NCBI RefSeq assembly: GCF_000308835.1
Contig: NZ_BAGN01000126.1
Span: 1-57,786 of the forward strand
Direction: 5' to 3'
From: Nocardia vinacea NBRC 16497
GTDB taxonomy: Bacteria > Actinomycetota > Actinomycetes > Mycobacteriales > Mycobacteriaceae
Length of the DNA: 57,786 bases
Below are positions 47,383 through 56,096 of the stretch, in pieces. The notes under the pieces were generated by a model that did not search any database, had not been told where the DNA came from, and saw only the letters and a list, made by a program, of their open reading frames with translations. Position numbers and translations under genes: made by a program. Position 1 is the first letter of the stretch; the number at the start of each line of letters is the position of its first letter.

Positions 47383-48336
47383 ATGACGCACGATGAGATC
47401 GAACCTGGGCCCGACAAACCGGCCCCCAGCCGACGCCGAATCCTTGGGATCGCGGCCGCCTCCGGGCTGGCGATCGGCGCGACCGCCGGATTGGCCGGAG
47501 GCATTGCACTGGGGGCGGATTCGAATCCGCCGCGGTTTCAGCCCATCGGATTGCGGCGGTTCGAGAACAAGGTGGTGTTGATCACCGGGGCGACTTCCGG
47601 GATCGGGGCGGCGGCGGCGCGATTATTCGCGGCCGAGGGTGGACGAGTCGCGTTCTGCGGCCGGCGAGTTGATCGCGGGCAGGCTGTGGAACAGGAGATT
47701 CGGGCGGCCGGTGGCGAGGCGACCTACTTTCGAGCCGATGTGCTGATCGAGGATGAGGTGCGCGGGTTCGTCGATGCCGCGGTGCGGACCTACGGTGGAT
47801 TGAATGTCGCGTTCAACAATGCCGGGATCACCATTCAGAAGAAGTTGCACGAGTACTCCGCCGAAGAGTTCGACCGGGTCGTGCACACCAATCTGCGTGG
47901 CACCTTCCTGGCCATCAAATACGAAGTGCCGCACCTCATTCGGGCTGGTGGCGGGACGATCGTGGTCACCTCGTCGAGCAATGCGATCGCCACTGACGCG
48001 GGCCGTGGTGCCTATACCGCGAGCAAGCGCGGCCTGGCCGGACTCGTGCAGTCGGTGGCGCCCGACTATGCCGCCGACGGCATCCGCGTGAACACCCTCA
48101 TCCCCGGCACCACCGATACCGAGCTGATCCGCCGCGCCGCCGGCATGGAAGCCATTCCCGACGACGCATGGCAGGTCTTCATGAAGCAGTGGGCCAAATC
48201 CAATATCCCCGGTCTCGGACGACTCGCCACCCCGCAGGAGATCGCCTCGTTCGCACTGACTCTCGCGTCCGACGAGCACCCGTACCTCACCGGTGCGCAA
48301 CTGGTGATCGATGGGGGTAAGACGGCCCATGCGTGA
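47383..48336 (+). CDS. Tat-exported SDR family oxidoreductase
   Basis: A 317-residue protein. PSRRRILGIAAASGLAIGATAGLAGGIALGA near residues 15-45 is a twin-arginine signal with hydrophobic core. The rest is a classical SDR: LITGATSGIGAAAARLF cofactor loop, NNAG, catalytic Ser in VTSSSNAIATD, YTASKRGLAGLV (YxxxK), and a C-terminal TGAQLVIDGG. An SDR needs NAD(P), so Tat export would carry the folded cofactor-bound enzyme out. Divergent from the kinase gene. Confidence 0.9.
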   Translation: MTHDEIEPGPDKPAPSRRRILGIAAASGLAIGATAGLAGGIALGADSNPPRFQPIGLRRFENKVVLITGATSGIGAAAARLFAAEGGRVAFCGRRVDRGQAVEQEIRAAGGEATYFRADVLIEDEVRGFVDAAVRTYGGLNVAFNNAGITIQKKLHEYSAEEFDRVVHTNLRGTFLAIKYEVPHLIRAGGGTIVVTSSSNAIATDAGRGAYTASKRGLAGLVQSVAPDYAADGIRVNTLIPGTTDTELIRRAAGMEAIPDDAWQVFMKQWAKSNIPGLGRLATPQEIASFALTLASDEHPYLTGAQLVIDGGKTAHA

Positions 48337-48389
48337 CACAGAGGTACGGCCCTTAGCTCGCGGCGAGTGCTAGGCGCTGGTGGCGGCGC

Positions 48390-48570
48390 ACAAAGATACT
48401 CGGAATCGACGATCACATACAACTTCTCGCCCGGCCAGCGCCGACGCAAATGACTGCGGGAAGGCTCGAAACTCGGTCCAACGCTTGCGATCTCGGATCC
48501 GACGGTAGGGCGGACCGGCGGCCAGATCAAAGGTGCCGAATAGGCTAGCGTGGCAAGCATGGGACCAGTC
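48390..48570 (-). pseudogene. IS630-type transposase relic
   Basis: Two minus-strand frames carry pieces of an IS630-like DDE transposase: LFGTFDLAAGPPYRRIRDRKRWTEFRAF in one, then HLRRRWPGEKLYVIVDSEYLCAPP in the next. Together they match the region leading to the second catalytic Asp (RRRWPGEKLYVIVDN in intact copies, as I recall them). A frame change lies near 48460. The ends are absent, so it is a dead remnant. The rest of the 48337-48728 gap holds nothing else recognisable. Confidence 0.6.
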
Positions 48571-48728
48571 CTGTTCGCCGACCCGACGTCGCCGCCGACA
48601 AGTGCTCGGCGCGTTCACACGCTTGTAGTGGGCCGCAAGATGCACCCCCCCAACGAGATTGAATCGACACGCCCACCTACCGCCCACTCGCTACCTTGAC
48701 GTTACCTCGACCACGAAAGGACTCCGAC

Positions 48729-49532
48729 GTGGAACCCGGCTCTCCTGTCGACCTGCGGCAGAATCAGCCCCACACCGCCCGAATGTATGACTACTACCTC
48801 GGCGGCAAGGACCATTACAGCGCGGACGAGAAAGCCGCTGAACAGGTCGTGGCCATCTGGCCAGGAGTGCGGGCGGCCGCGCAGCAGAACAGGGCCTTCA
48901 CACACCGCGTGACACGATTCCTCGTAGACGCGGGCATTCGTCAATTCCTCGATATCGGAACCGGTATCCCGACCGAGCCGAATCTGCATCAGGTGGCCCA
49001 GCAGGTCGCGCCTGACGCGCGAGTCGTCTACGTCGACAACGATCCGATCGTGCTCGTCCACGCCAGGGCATTGATGGTCAGCTCACCTGACGGGCGTACC
49101 AACTACGTCTCCGCCGACGTCACTACACCCGAAAAGATTCTCAACGCCCCGGGATTGCTCGAGACACTGGACCTGACCCAACCGGTCGCGCTCAGTCTCA
49201 ACGCCCTTATGCATTTCGTCCCCGACGAGCAGGATCCCTACGGAATAGTCGATGCTCTGATGGACAGGCTCGTTCCTGGCTCGTATCTAGTGATGACACA
49301 CGTCACGCCAGACTTCGATCCGACGGCAATAGCTACCGTGGTCGATATCTACCGCCGCAGCGGCCTGCCATGCCAAGTTCGAAGCCGACACGAATTCATG
49401 CGATTCTTCGAGGGACTAGAGCTGGTCGATCCAGGTATAGAGGTGCCGCACCGCTGGCACCTCGACGGTGTCGCACCCCCGAAGAAAATGGACGCGCAAG
49501 TGTCCGCCTACGCGGGCGTTGCACGCAAGTAA
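48729..49532 (+). CDS. DUF574 SAM-dependent methyltransferase-like protein
   Basis: A 267-residue protein starting with GTG 48729 behind AAAGGA. HTARMYDYYLGGKDHYSADEKAAEQ is the DUF574 hallmark; FLDIGTGIPTEPNLHQVAQ is the SAM-binding loop, VYVDNDPIVLVHARAL follows, and ALSLNALMHFVPDEQDPYGIVDALMDRLVPGSYLVMTHV is typical. Streptomycetes and nocardiae carry many paralogues; their substrates are unknown. A TTG at 48696 in the same frame is less likely. Confidence 0.92.
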   Translation: MEPGSPVDLRQNQPHTARMYDYYLGGKDHYSADEKAAEQVVAIWPGVRAAAQQNRAFTHRVTRFLVDAGIRQFLDIGTGIPTEPNLHQVAQQVAPDARVVYVDNDPIVLVHARALMVSSPDGRTNYVSADVTTPEKILNAPGLLETLDLTQPVALSLNALMHFVPDEQDPYGIVDALMDRLVPGSYLVMTHVTPDFDPTAIATVVDIYRRSGLPCQVRSRHEFMRFFEGLELVDPGIEVPHRWHLDGVAPPKKMDAQVSAYAGVARK

Positions 49533-49765
49533 TACAACCCCGCACCCAGGACACCGACCCGGGACAAGGCCCGGCAAGCGCTCAGTAATCTCGCATCCGG
49601 GGCACCCAGGCCCGAGGAAGCCTCGCCTTGGCCATCCCCTGGATCATCGAGGAAACCGTCGAGGCAATCCACGCGGCCTCACGCCGGTGTGCTGCGGCTC
49701 ATCACGAAGATCGGGATGAACGGTCGATATCAAGATCAAGGCCCCGTCAGGATCTGATACGGATA

Positions 49766-51001
49766 TCAGCAGGCGACAGGCGCGGGCTCTCCGTGAACGC
49801 GGCCGTTGAGCCACCCCAGTACCTCAGGAGCGCCCGCTACCGCCGCGGACAAATGCTCGGGCACCGACACCAGCCGCGTCTGCAGCTGCACCCCGGCATT
49901 GCACCAGCGGCGGTTGGTTATGTTGATGGCATCGACCGGAATCAGCGGGTCGCTCGGCGAATGCCATTCGAACATGGGAATTTCCGGCACCCCGGGGTAG
50001 ATCTCCAGACTGTTGTCCTCTACCACCGACCGGGCTTCGGGCTTGTCGAAGACCGAAGTGGTGGTGACGAACTCACGCGCACTGCCGTTGGCTCCGATGA
50101 CGAGGATCTCATTGGTGCAGCGATTGGCCATGGCGTCACGCAGCGCCATACCACGCGGGTTCAGATATAAGCTGGTCGGCATTTCCTCCGGATACTCCCG
50201 CTCCAGACCGATTGCGGTCGCCATGGCCAGGCCGAAGGCCGGGTGCGGCTCGAGGCCCAGCGTCTGCGCCATCGTCACCAAATTCACCGGGACACCACCG
50301 ATGGCCGCGCCCGCGAGCTGCAGCTCAGGCGCGTACGACGGCTGCAGCACTGCCGCCCATGAGGTGGCCAAGCCGCCACCGGAGTAGCCCGCCATCGCGA
50401 CAGGGCTGTGCTGCACAGCGAGTTCGGGCAGACGTTTCGCCGCTCGGATGCCGTCCAACACGATGTGGCCACCCAAATGCGCCGCTCCGAGAGCGAACTG
50501 CGGTCCGAGATGATCCGGCATCGCGATACTCCACCCCTCCTGCAGCATGACGTTCAACATCGACGCCGTCGTCGACAGATTCACATCGCCGCTGTACAGC
50601 ATGTGCGATACCGCGCAGCGGGTGCCCAGTGAGTTGATGAAATGCTGATACGACAGCAGCGGCCCGTCGGGCTGATGGCCGAAGGGGGTGAGGATCGTGG
50701 TTGTCGCCGCGATCGGCCCACCGTGCGAGTCGGTCGACCGGAATTTGACCAATGTGACGGTGGCGCCGGGGAAGAGGGGCACCGGCGGCATTGCCCGCAC
50801 GTCGAGGACGTCACCGGGTTGGTGCGCGCCCAGATCCGCCGGGGCGGCGTAGAACGGGTCGGGATCGGGCTGCGGATACAGCGGTTCCGCGGTGGCCGTC
50901 GTCGCCAGCATCAGCGTGAGTGCAACGCCGAATGCACCGATAACAGCGGCCCAACCGCTGAACCTGCTGCCGAGGAAACGAAGATGAAACGGACGAGTCA
51001 C
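49766..51001 (-). CDS. Secreted LIP-family lipase/triacylglycerol lipase
   Basis: A 411-residue alpha/beta hydrolase with an export signal (WAAVIGAFGVALTLMLATTATAEP). Nucleophile Ser in AMAGYSGGGLATSWAA, Asp in EWHSPSDPLIP and His in VPEHLSAAVAG form the triad. Such LIP proteins (CalA-like) hydrolyse long-chain esters outside the cell. GTG 51001 was chosen since it has GGAGG at proper distance; GTG 51016 is also in frame. Confidence 0.93.
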   Translation of the reverse strand: MTRPFHLRFLGSRFSGWAAVIGAFGVALTLMLATTATAEPLYPQPDPDPFYAAPADLGAHQPGDVLDVRAMPPVPLFPGATVTLVKFRSTDSHGGPIAATTTILTPFGHQPDGPLLSYQHFINSLGTRCAVSHMLYSGDVNLSTTASMLNVMLQEGWSIAMPDHLGPQFALGAAHLGGHIVLDGIRAAKRLPELAVQHSPVAMAGYSGGGLATSWAAVLQPSYAPELQLAGAAIGGVPVNLVTMAQTLGLEPHPAFGLAMATAIGLEREYPEEMPTSLYLNPRGMALRDAMANRCTNEILVIGANGSAREFVTTTSVFDKPEARSVVEDNSLEIYPGVPEIPMFEWHSPSDPLIPVDAINITNRRWCNAGVQLQTRLVSVPEHLSAAVAGAPEVLGWLNGRVHGEPAPVAC

Positions 51002-51076
51002 GACCTTGACCTCCACGGATTGTTCGCGGTATTAGTCGACAAGCCAGGCTGAATCCAAATCCCACCGTCGGCAAAT

Positions 51077-51352
51077 CTACAGCGACACGATGTGGAAAGA
51101 GCCGGATGCGCCGAAAATGACGCTTCGGGGCGGGATCGTGTCGATCTCGGACACTGCCCGCTCGTCGCTCGCCGAAACGGGTCGGATACATCCATGCCCA
51201 GTCCGTTCTCTTCCGGCGGTGAGCCCCACCAGCGGCGAGTTGTCGAGGTATCGGATCTCGTAGACCCGCTCGGTGAACCTCCAGCTGTAGGCCGTTCGCC
51301 GGCGGCGATCGTGGTAGATCGCATCGTTCAAATATGAACTGCCGCTTCGCAA
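51077..51352 (-). CDS. Unrecognised small reading frame
   Basis: A frame of about 91 residues (TTG start at 51352; open upstream towards the methyltransferase stop) reading SYLNDAIYHDRRRRTAYSWR, then VYEIRYLDNSPLVG, and ending SVIFGASGSFHIVSL. Its balanced composition, rich in Tyr, Ile and Asp, differs from usual GC-rich shadow frames, so it may be a real or decaying gene. No Shine-Dalgarno is clear. I do not recognise it. It fills most of the 51002-51403 gap. Confidence 0.3.
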   Translation of the reverse strand: MRSGSSYLNDAIYHDRRRRTAYSWRFTERVYEIRYLDNSPLVGLTAGRERTGHGCIRPVSASDERAVSEIDTIPPRSVIFGASGSFHIVSL

Positions 51353-51403
51353 CCGGTCGAATTCACAGATGTGGACGCGGCCGGAGGCGGTGACGCCGCC
51401 GAA

Positions 51404-52297
51404 TCAGAATGGCTTGATAGCTGTCAGATATCGCGTGCTGTCGAACATTTCCGCCAGTGGCTCCGCGACCGATGCCATCGGACGGTTGTAGCGTTCGGCC
51501 AGTTCCTGCAGGCGCAAGGATGAGGTGGTCCAGCCGTGGGCGGCGAGCGATTCAGCCGGATCGGTGCGTTCGTCGGTGTAGAACAGTGACGCGAGGTCGA
51601 CCTTGCCGAACGGAGTGTCTTTCAAGTGTTCGGACTCCTGCTCGGCGATGCGGGCGATATCGACACCCTTGCCGACGGTCTCCGCCGCCACCTTGCTACC
51701 GGGCACCGAAAGCTGACCGATCCGTGCGAACAAGGCATCCTGTGCGGCGCCCGGCAGGTATGGCAGCAGCCCTTCCGCCGACCATGCGGTGGGCGAGCTC
51801 GGATCGAAGCCCGCCTCGACAAGCGCCGCGGGCCAGTCGCCTCGCAGATCGACGGCCACCTCGCGCCGGTCCGATCGCGGCACGGCGCCGGATTCGGTGA
51901 GCACCTGACGTTTGAACTCCAGCACCTTGGGCTGGTCGATCTCGAATACAACCGCGCCCGCCGGCCAATCCAGCCGGTAGGCCCTGGCATCCAGCCCAGC
52001 AGCCAGAATCACCGCCTGGGTCACTGCGTCCGCCGCCATGGACAGGAAGAATTCGTCGAAGAACCTACTTCGATATCCGATGAATCCAGAGGTGAACGGG
52101 ATCTGCGCCCACAGCGTCGGATCGTTGATCAGTCGGTTCATATCCGAATCGCCGGATGCCACCACGAACTGGGCGGCGTACTCGTCATGGACGAGAGCAT
52201 CGGGCCGTTTCGTCTCGATAGCGCGAGCGGCCGCGACGCCGAGCGCGGTCATGCCGACGCTGCTCACAATGTCCCAGGTATCGCCTTCGCTACGCAT
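51404..52297 (-). CDS. Class I SAM-dependent methyltransferase (LCM/TIGR00027 type)
   Basis: A 297-residue member of the large mycobacterial-nocardial methyltransferase group: WDIVSSVGMTALGVAAARAIE start, RFFDEFF, AVILAAGLDARAYRLDWPAGAVVFEIDQPKVLEFK (SAM site) and AWSAEGLLPYLP. ATG 52297 gives the usual N-terminus; the longer frame to 52480 is an unlikely extension. The leucine carboxyl-methyltransferase fold suggests O-methylation of an unknown small acid. Confidence 0.92.
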   Translation of the reverse strand: MRSEGDTWDIVSSVGMTALGVAAARAIETKRPDALVHDEYAAQFVVASGDSDMNRLINDPTLWAQIPFTSGFIGYRSRFFDEFFLSMAADAVTQAVILAAGLDARAYRLDWPAGAVVFEIDQPKVLEFKRQVLTESGAVPRSDRREVAVDLRGDWPAALVEAGFDPSSPTAWSAEGLLPYLPGAAQDALFARIGQLSVPGSKVAAETVGKGVDIARIAEQESEHLKDTPFGKVDLASLFYTDERTDPAESLAAHGWTTSSLRLQELAERYNRPMASVAEPLAEMFDSTRYLTAIKPF

Positions 52298-52439
52298 AAT
52301 GCTGTCCCCTCGAAGTGTCCTGATTGCCATGGCTGACAAGTCGGAATCCGGGATTACGCTCGAGCGAGGAAGCGGGAGCCCTCTTGTTCGGCGTGGCAAA
52401 TATGCTGCTGTCGATGGGTAGAGCTGGTTACGAACTCGA
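52298..52439. other. Start of a decayed region, no intact gene
   Basis: Minus-strand fragment PWHAVAVLPRRGRMIEFVTSS lies in a frame from about 52569 to 52354, disjoint from its neighbours. It may be a remnant of a protein-coding gene. Nothing else was recognised. Confidence 0.3.
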
Positions 52440-52712
52440 TCATACGACCGCGTCTCGGGAGCACGGCCACCGCGTGCCACGGGTGGTCGCCAGGGGCTCG
52501 AAGCTCGACAGCCTCCGATTCACACCATGCCTCGGCCGGCCATGATGCGGGCGCCGGCGCGTACGGCATCCCAGTCCGTGGAGATGCGTCGGCTCAGCGC
52601 GCGAGGAAACCAGGTTTGCCAAGCCGAACCAGTGCAGCACATTGCGCTCACCCCATGGGGTGACCTCGTCGAGAGGCACCAGACCGAATCGAAACCGGAT
52701 CACGGCTGTCAT
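52440..52712 (-). pseudogene. Truncated DUF5984-like protein fragment
   Basis: ATG 52712 opens a frame whose first 30 residues (RFRFGLVPLDEVTPWGERNVLHWFGL) resemble the start of DUF5984 proteins as I recall them, which continue with TDGWYWI. The expected continuation is missing and the rest is Arg/His-rich nonsense. The start overlaps the stop of the preceding fragment as ATGA, the way real gene pairs do, so the two probably decayed from a coupled pair. Confidence 0.5.
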
Positions 52713-52867
52713 ACAACCGCACGGGGTTTGATCGTGTCCATTCCGCGATAGCGAAACTCGCCGATCAGCGCGCCGCCGTCGGCCAATCGGACGTCGAGAT
52801 CACCCCGATTGCCAAGGCTCCCTGGCGACTTGGCCGCATGCCCGGCTGAAGGGCATGCGCAGAGCAT
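52709..52867 (-). pseudogene. Remnant of a gene coupled to the DUF5984-like fragment
   Basis: A 52-codon frame from ATG 52867 ending in LDVRLADGGALIGEFRYRGMDTIKPRAVV and TGA at 52709. The tail looks like a genuine protein C-terminus, while the first 20 residues (MLCACPSAGHAAKSPG) look random, as after a deletion. Function unknown. Confidence 0.4.
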
Positions 52868-52910
52868 AGCGAAAGGGTCTGTCATCCGGTGGTGCGAGTT
52901 AATCGCGGTG

Positions 52911-54101
52911 TCAACGGTTTTCGGTGCCTGCGGTGGTGAGGGTTTCCCAGTCCAAGAAGTGGTCTACTGCGGTGGGGCGGTGGGAGTCGAGTAGTCGGCG
53001 GGTCACCGGGAGGTCGAGGCCGAGGGCTGAGGGGTAGTGGTTGAAGGTCATATCCCAGGTGGGTTCGAACGTGATCCGATTCAGTTTTCCGCCACACAAC
53101 CAGTCCGGGGGTGCAGTGCCGGTGAGGTAGCGGGCGTGGAATTCCATTGCGGCGGTGAGGCGTTGTTGTTCGGCGGCGTATAGGTCGACGCCTTGATGGC
53201 GGGCGGTTTCGGCGGCGTCGATCGCGGCGCCGAGGCCCCATTGGGTATGAGCCAGGTCGCGGCAGGTTTCCTGGGCCAGGCCGTCGACGAAAGTCGTTTG
53301 TCCATACCAGAATTGAGTGATTTTGTCGGGCCCCTCGTGCAAGCCGCCGGGTGGTGCGAGCGGCAGGGGGCCGTCGCTGGCCGAGTAGATGTAGGCGGGG
53401 ACTCGATTGCGCCACATGGCGACGGCTCGCTCGAAAAGGTGCCTGTCATCGAGGAATACGGCGCTCTGCATGGCGCCGTCGATCATGGACAGTTCCCAGT
53501 TACCGTTTTCGCGCGGTGCGCCGTCGACAATTTTGGGTAGGTAGACGGTGCGCAGCATGTCCGAGAACCGCGCGATATGGTCGGCGGGCCAGCGGTCGCT
53601 GGTGTGGCGGACGATCTCGGCGGCCTTCGGCCAGATCTCGGCTGCCCACGCCGTTTGGACTCGGGCGTTGCTGTTGGTGTGGTCGTGGATCGTGGCCGAC
53701 CAGGCATCCATGAACTCCACGGCCTTGTCCGCGCGGCGCGGGTCGCCGGTGTAGGCCCAAAGAAGGGCCTCGGTATAAGCCGAGACAGCATCGTGGATCT
53801 CGTCGCTGCAGCCGTTATCCGGCTTGGAGTACGAACCGCAATCGACGACGTGCCGCGGCACGGGTACAGCGGACAGATCCACGTACTTACTCTGCTCAAC
53901 CGCATGGGACGCGGAGATCCACGGCTCAGCGCCGGCCTTGACCCGATCGCGAACGAATTCGAGCTGCGCCTGGTCGACCAACACGCCCGGATGCACGAAT
54001 TGGTTGGCGCTCGCCGGTACGGAATTCGCGTCCGTAACACCACCGCAAGCGGCTACAACCAACCCGGCAACTGCGATGACGATGCCAAACCTCGGTCTCA
54101 C
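52911..54101 (-). CDS. Alginate-lyase-family lipoprotein
   Basis: A 396-residue exported lipoprotein from GTG 54101: RPRFGIVIAVAGLVVAACGG is a signal peptide with lipobox VAAC. The mature part is an alginate-lyase (PF05426-like) alpha/alpha toroid with repeats such as HPGVLVDQAQLEFVRDRVKAG, NGNWELSMIDGAMQSAVFLDD, GGLHEGPDKITQFWYGQ and TWDMTFNHYPSALGLDLP. It probably acts on a uronic-acid polysaccharide at the cell surface. Divergent from a WYL regulator. Confidence 0.88.
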   Translation of the reverse strand: MRPRFGIVIAVAGLVVAACGGVTDANSVPASANQFVHPGVLVDQAQLEFVRDRVKAGAEPWISASHAVEQSKYVDLSAVPVPRHVVDCGSYSKPDNGCSDEIHDAVSAYTEALLWAYTGDPRRADKAVEFMDAWSATIHDHTNSNARVQTAWAAEIWPKAAEIVRHTSDRWPADHIARFSDMLRTVYLPKIVDGAPRENGNWELSMIDGAMQSAVFLDDRHLFERAVAMWRNRVPAYIYSASDGPLPLAPPGGLHEGPDKITQFWYGQTTFVDGLAQETCRDLAHTQWGLGAAIDAAETARHQGVDLYAAEQQRLTAAMEFHARYLTGTAPPDWLCGGKLNRITFEPTWDMTFNHYPSALGLDLPVTRRLLDSHRPTAVDHFLDWETLTTAGTENR

Positions 54102-54305
54102 GTTGCCGGACGGTACCGCGACTCGGCAACGGCTGCACACCGGTGGGCACTCGGTCGAGCGCGCTCTAACTCCAACTCGTCGCGCAGCGGGATGCCGCAT
54201 GTGCCCAATTCGGGAATCTCCGGTTTCAGGGTCCGTCGACGGCGATCGATGCCTACTCCACGAACGCGGAAGGCTTTGTTCCGCGATTGCTGGGATCATC
54301 GAGGG

Positions 54306-55280
54306 ATGTTGGAGACTTCGGCGCGGTTGTTGCGGTTGTTGTCGTTGCTGCAGATGCATCGGGATTGGACCGGGCCCGCGTTGGCTGAGCGGCTCGGGGT
54401 TTCGACGCGGACTATTCGTACGGATATCGAGCGGTTGCGCAGGCTCGGGTATCCGGTGGATGCGACGCCGGGGGTTGCGGGTGGGTATCGGCTGGGGGCC
54501 GGATCTTCGCTGCCGCCATTGCTTTTGGATGACGAGGAGGCCGTGGCGGTGGCGGTGGGGTTGGCGACCGCGGCCAATGGGGCGGTGACCGGGATCGAGG
54601 AGACCTCGGTGCGGGCGCTGGCCAAGCTCGAACAGGTGCTGCCGTCGCGGCTGCGGCATCGGGTGCGTGCGCTGACCGCCGCCACCGTGCATGTACCGCA
54701 TCCGGGTCAGTCGAATGTGGACGCGGGCGTGCTCACCGCCGTCGCCGCGGCGATCCGGGCGAGCGAGCGGCTGCGGTTCGATTACGAAACCCATTCCGAC
54801 GCAATCGAGCAACGACCACCGTCGCGGCGCGAGGTGGAACCGCATCGGCTCGCGCATTGGAACGGCCGCTGGTATCTGGTGGCGTGGGATATCGGGCGTG
54901 CGGACTGGCGCACCTTTCGCGTCGACCGGATGACGCCGCGGACACCGAACGGCGCGCGCTTCACCCCGCGCAGTGTTCCCGAAACCGAAGTGGCCGAACG
55001 GATACAGCGCGGCGTCGGGGCGGCAACATGGCGCTACCGGGCCCGGGTGCGGGTGGCGGCCCCGGCTACCGCCGTGCGTACGCGGCTGCCCGCCGCCGTC
55101 ACGGTCGAACCCGATGGTCCGAACCACTGCGTGATACAGGTCGGTTCGGACACTCCACATACATTGACGTTGTATCTCGGACTGCTCGATGCCGATTTCG
55201 AAGTCCTGGACGCGCCGGAGCTATCCGCGCAGCTGCGCGCAACCGCCGAACGGTTTCGGAAAGCCGCAGGCGACAATTGA
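54306..55280 (+). CDS. WYL-domain transcriptional regulator (DeoR/HTH_11)
   Basis: A 324-residue regulator: HTH_11 winged helix (MLETSARLLRLLSLLQMHRDW, GPALAERLGVSTRTIRTDIERLRRLGYPV, GVAGGYRLGAG), then a WYL domain where the motif reads NGRWYLVAWDIGRADWRTFRVDRM, and a C-terminal WCX segment. ATG 54306. The long frame open from 53577 upstream is antisense to the lyase gene. WYL proteins bind nucleic-acid or nucleotide ligands; the target here may be the divergent lyase gene. Confidence 0.92.
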   Translation: MLETSARLLRLLSLLQMHRDWTGPALAERLGVSTRTIRTDIERLRRLGYPVDATPGVAGGYRLGAGSSLPPLLLDDEEAVAVAVGLATAANGAVTGIEETSVRALAKLEQVLPSRLRHRVRALTAATVHVPHPGQSNVDAGVLTAVAAAIRASERLRFDYETHSDAIEQRPPSRREVEPHRLAHWNGRWYLVAWDIGRADWRTFRVDRMTPRTPNGARFTPRSVPETEVAERIQRGVGAATWRYRARVRVAAPATAVRTRLPAAVTVEPDGPNHCVIQVGSDTPHTLTLYLGLLDADFEVLDAPELSAQLRATAERFRKAAGDN

Positions 55281-55393
55281 AAAGCGATATGTCCTGAATT
55301 CCGATGAGCGGCAACCCCGGTCGGGCGAATTCTCCGGAAAGCCCGGCCGGGAGTACCCGTTCGAGACTTAGTCGAACAGCTCGATTTACCTGG

Positions 55394-55924
55394 TCACTGA
55401 TTGGCGCCTGCGATACCGCCGATGATTCCTCCGATGACACAACCGGGAAGGAATCCGACGATAAAGAACAGGAGCCCGATCAGCGCGCCGACAGCGCATC
55501 CGATCAATACACCCGCGACCGTGGTTCCCGCGTCACCGATGAACTGCACCGGACCCGATTGCGGTGCCGGTGCGTTGACCGGCGTCAATGTCAATGTCGT
55601 TGCCGCGGCATCGACTTCGGGCGTGACCTGCACCTGCTGACCCGCCACCGTCTGCAGTGTGGTCGGCACGGTGGCGACCACGGAGCCGTCGGGTGCGAGC
55701 ACCGTGATGCCGGCATCCGGCGTCAGGACGAACTTGCCCGAGGCCAGTGTGATGGTGGCATCGGAGCGGTCCGTCGCCACCGCCGCGGTGTATTGGACGC
55801 CGTGATCCACGCCGTTGAGAACTGTTTCCGACGATACTTCGGGCGAGCCGTAGGCGGTGGCCGCGGTGATGCCTGTCGCGGCAACGGTCAAAACCGTTGT
55901 CGCTACCAACTTTTTGATCTTCAT
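55394..55924 (-). CDS. Secreted protein with C-terminal glycine-zipper membrane segment
   Basis: A 176-residue protein: KIKKLVATTVLTVAATGITAATAYG signal sequence, a beta-rich middle (VLNGVDHGVQYTAAVATDR, VATVPTTLQTVAGQQVQVTPEV) and a C-terminal pair of hydrophobic segments with Gly-zipper repeats (VLIGCAVGALIGLLFFIVGFLPGCVIGGIIGGIAGANQ). This plan recurs in nocardial proteins of unknown function. ATG 55924 was chosen; ATG 55936 lies four codons upstream. Confidence 0.8.
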   Translation of the reverse strand: MKIKKLVATTVLTVAATGITAATAYGSPEVSSETVLNGVDHGVQYTAAVATDRSDATITLASGKFVLTPDAGITVLAPDGSVVATVPTTLQTVAGQQVQVTPEVDAAATTLTLTPVNAPAPQSGPVQFIGDAGTTVAGVLIGCAVGALIGLLFFIVGFLPGCVIGGIIGGIAGANQ

Positions 55925-56096
55925 TTCGATTTCCAATCATCCAGCCGATTCGATCGATGTATCCGAGAAACGGACATCGGACATCAATCATCATGCGCTC
56001 TCGACACACTCGGCGTCGCTGGAATCATGAAATCGAAATACGTTGCAAGATCAAATAATTCGAAATACCCAAGGAACTGGGGTATTGCATTACCAG

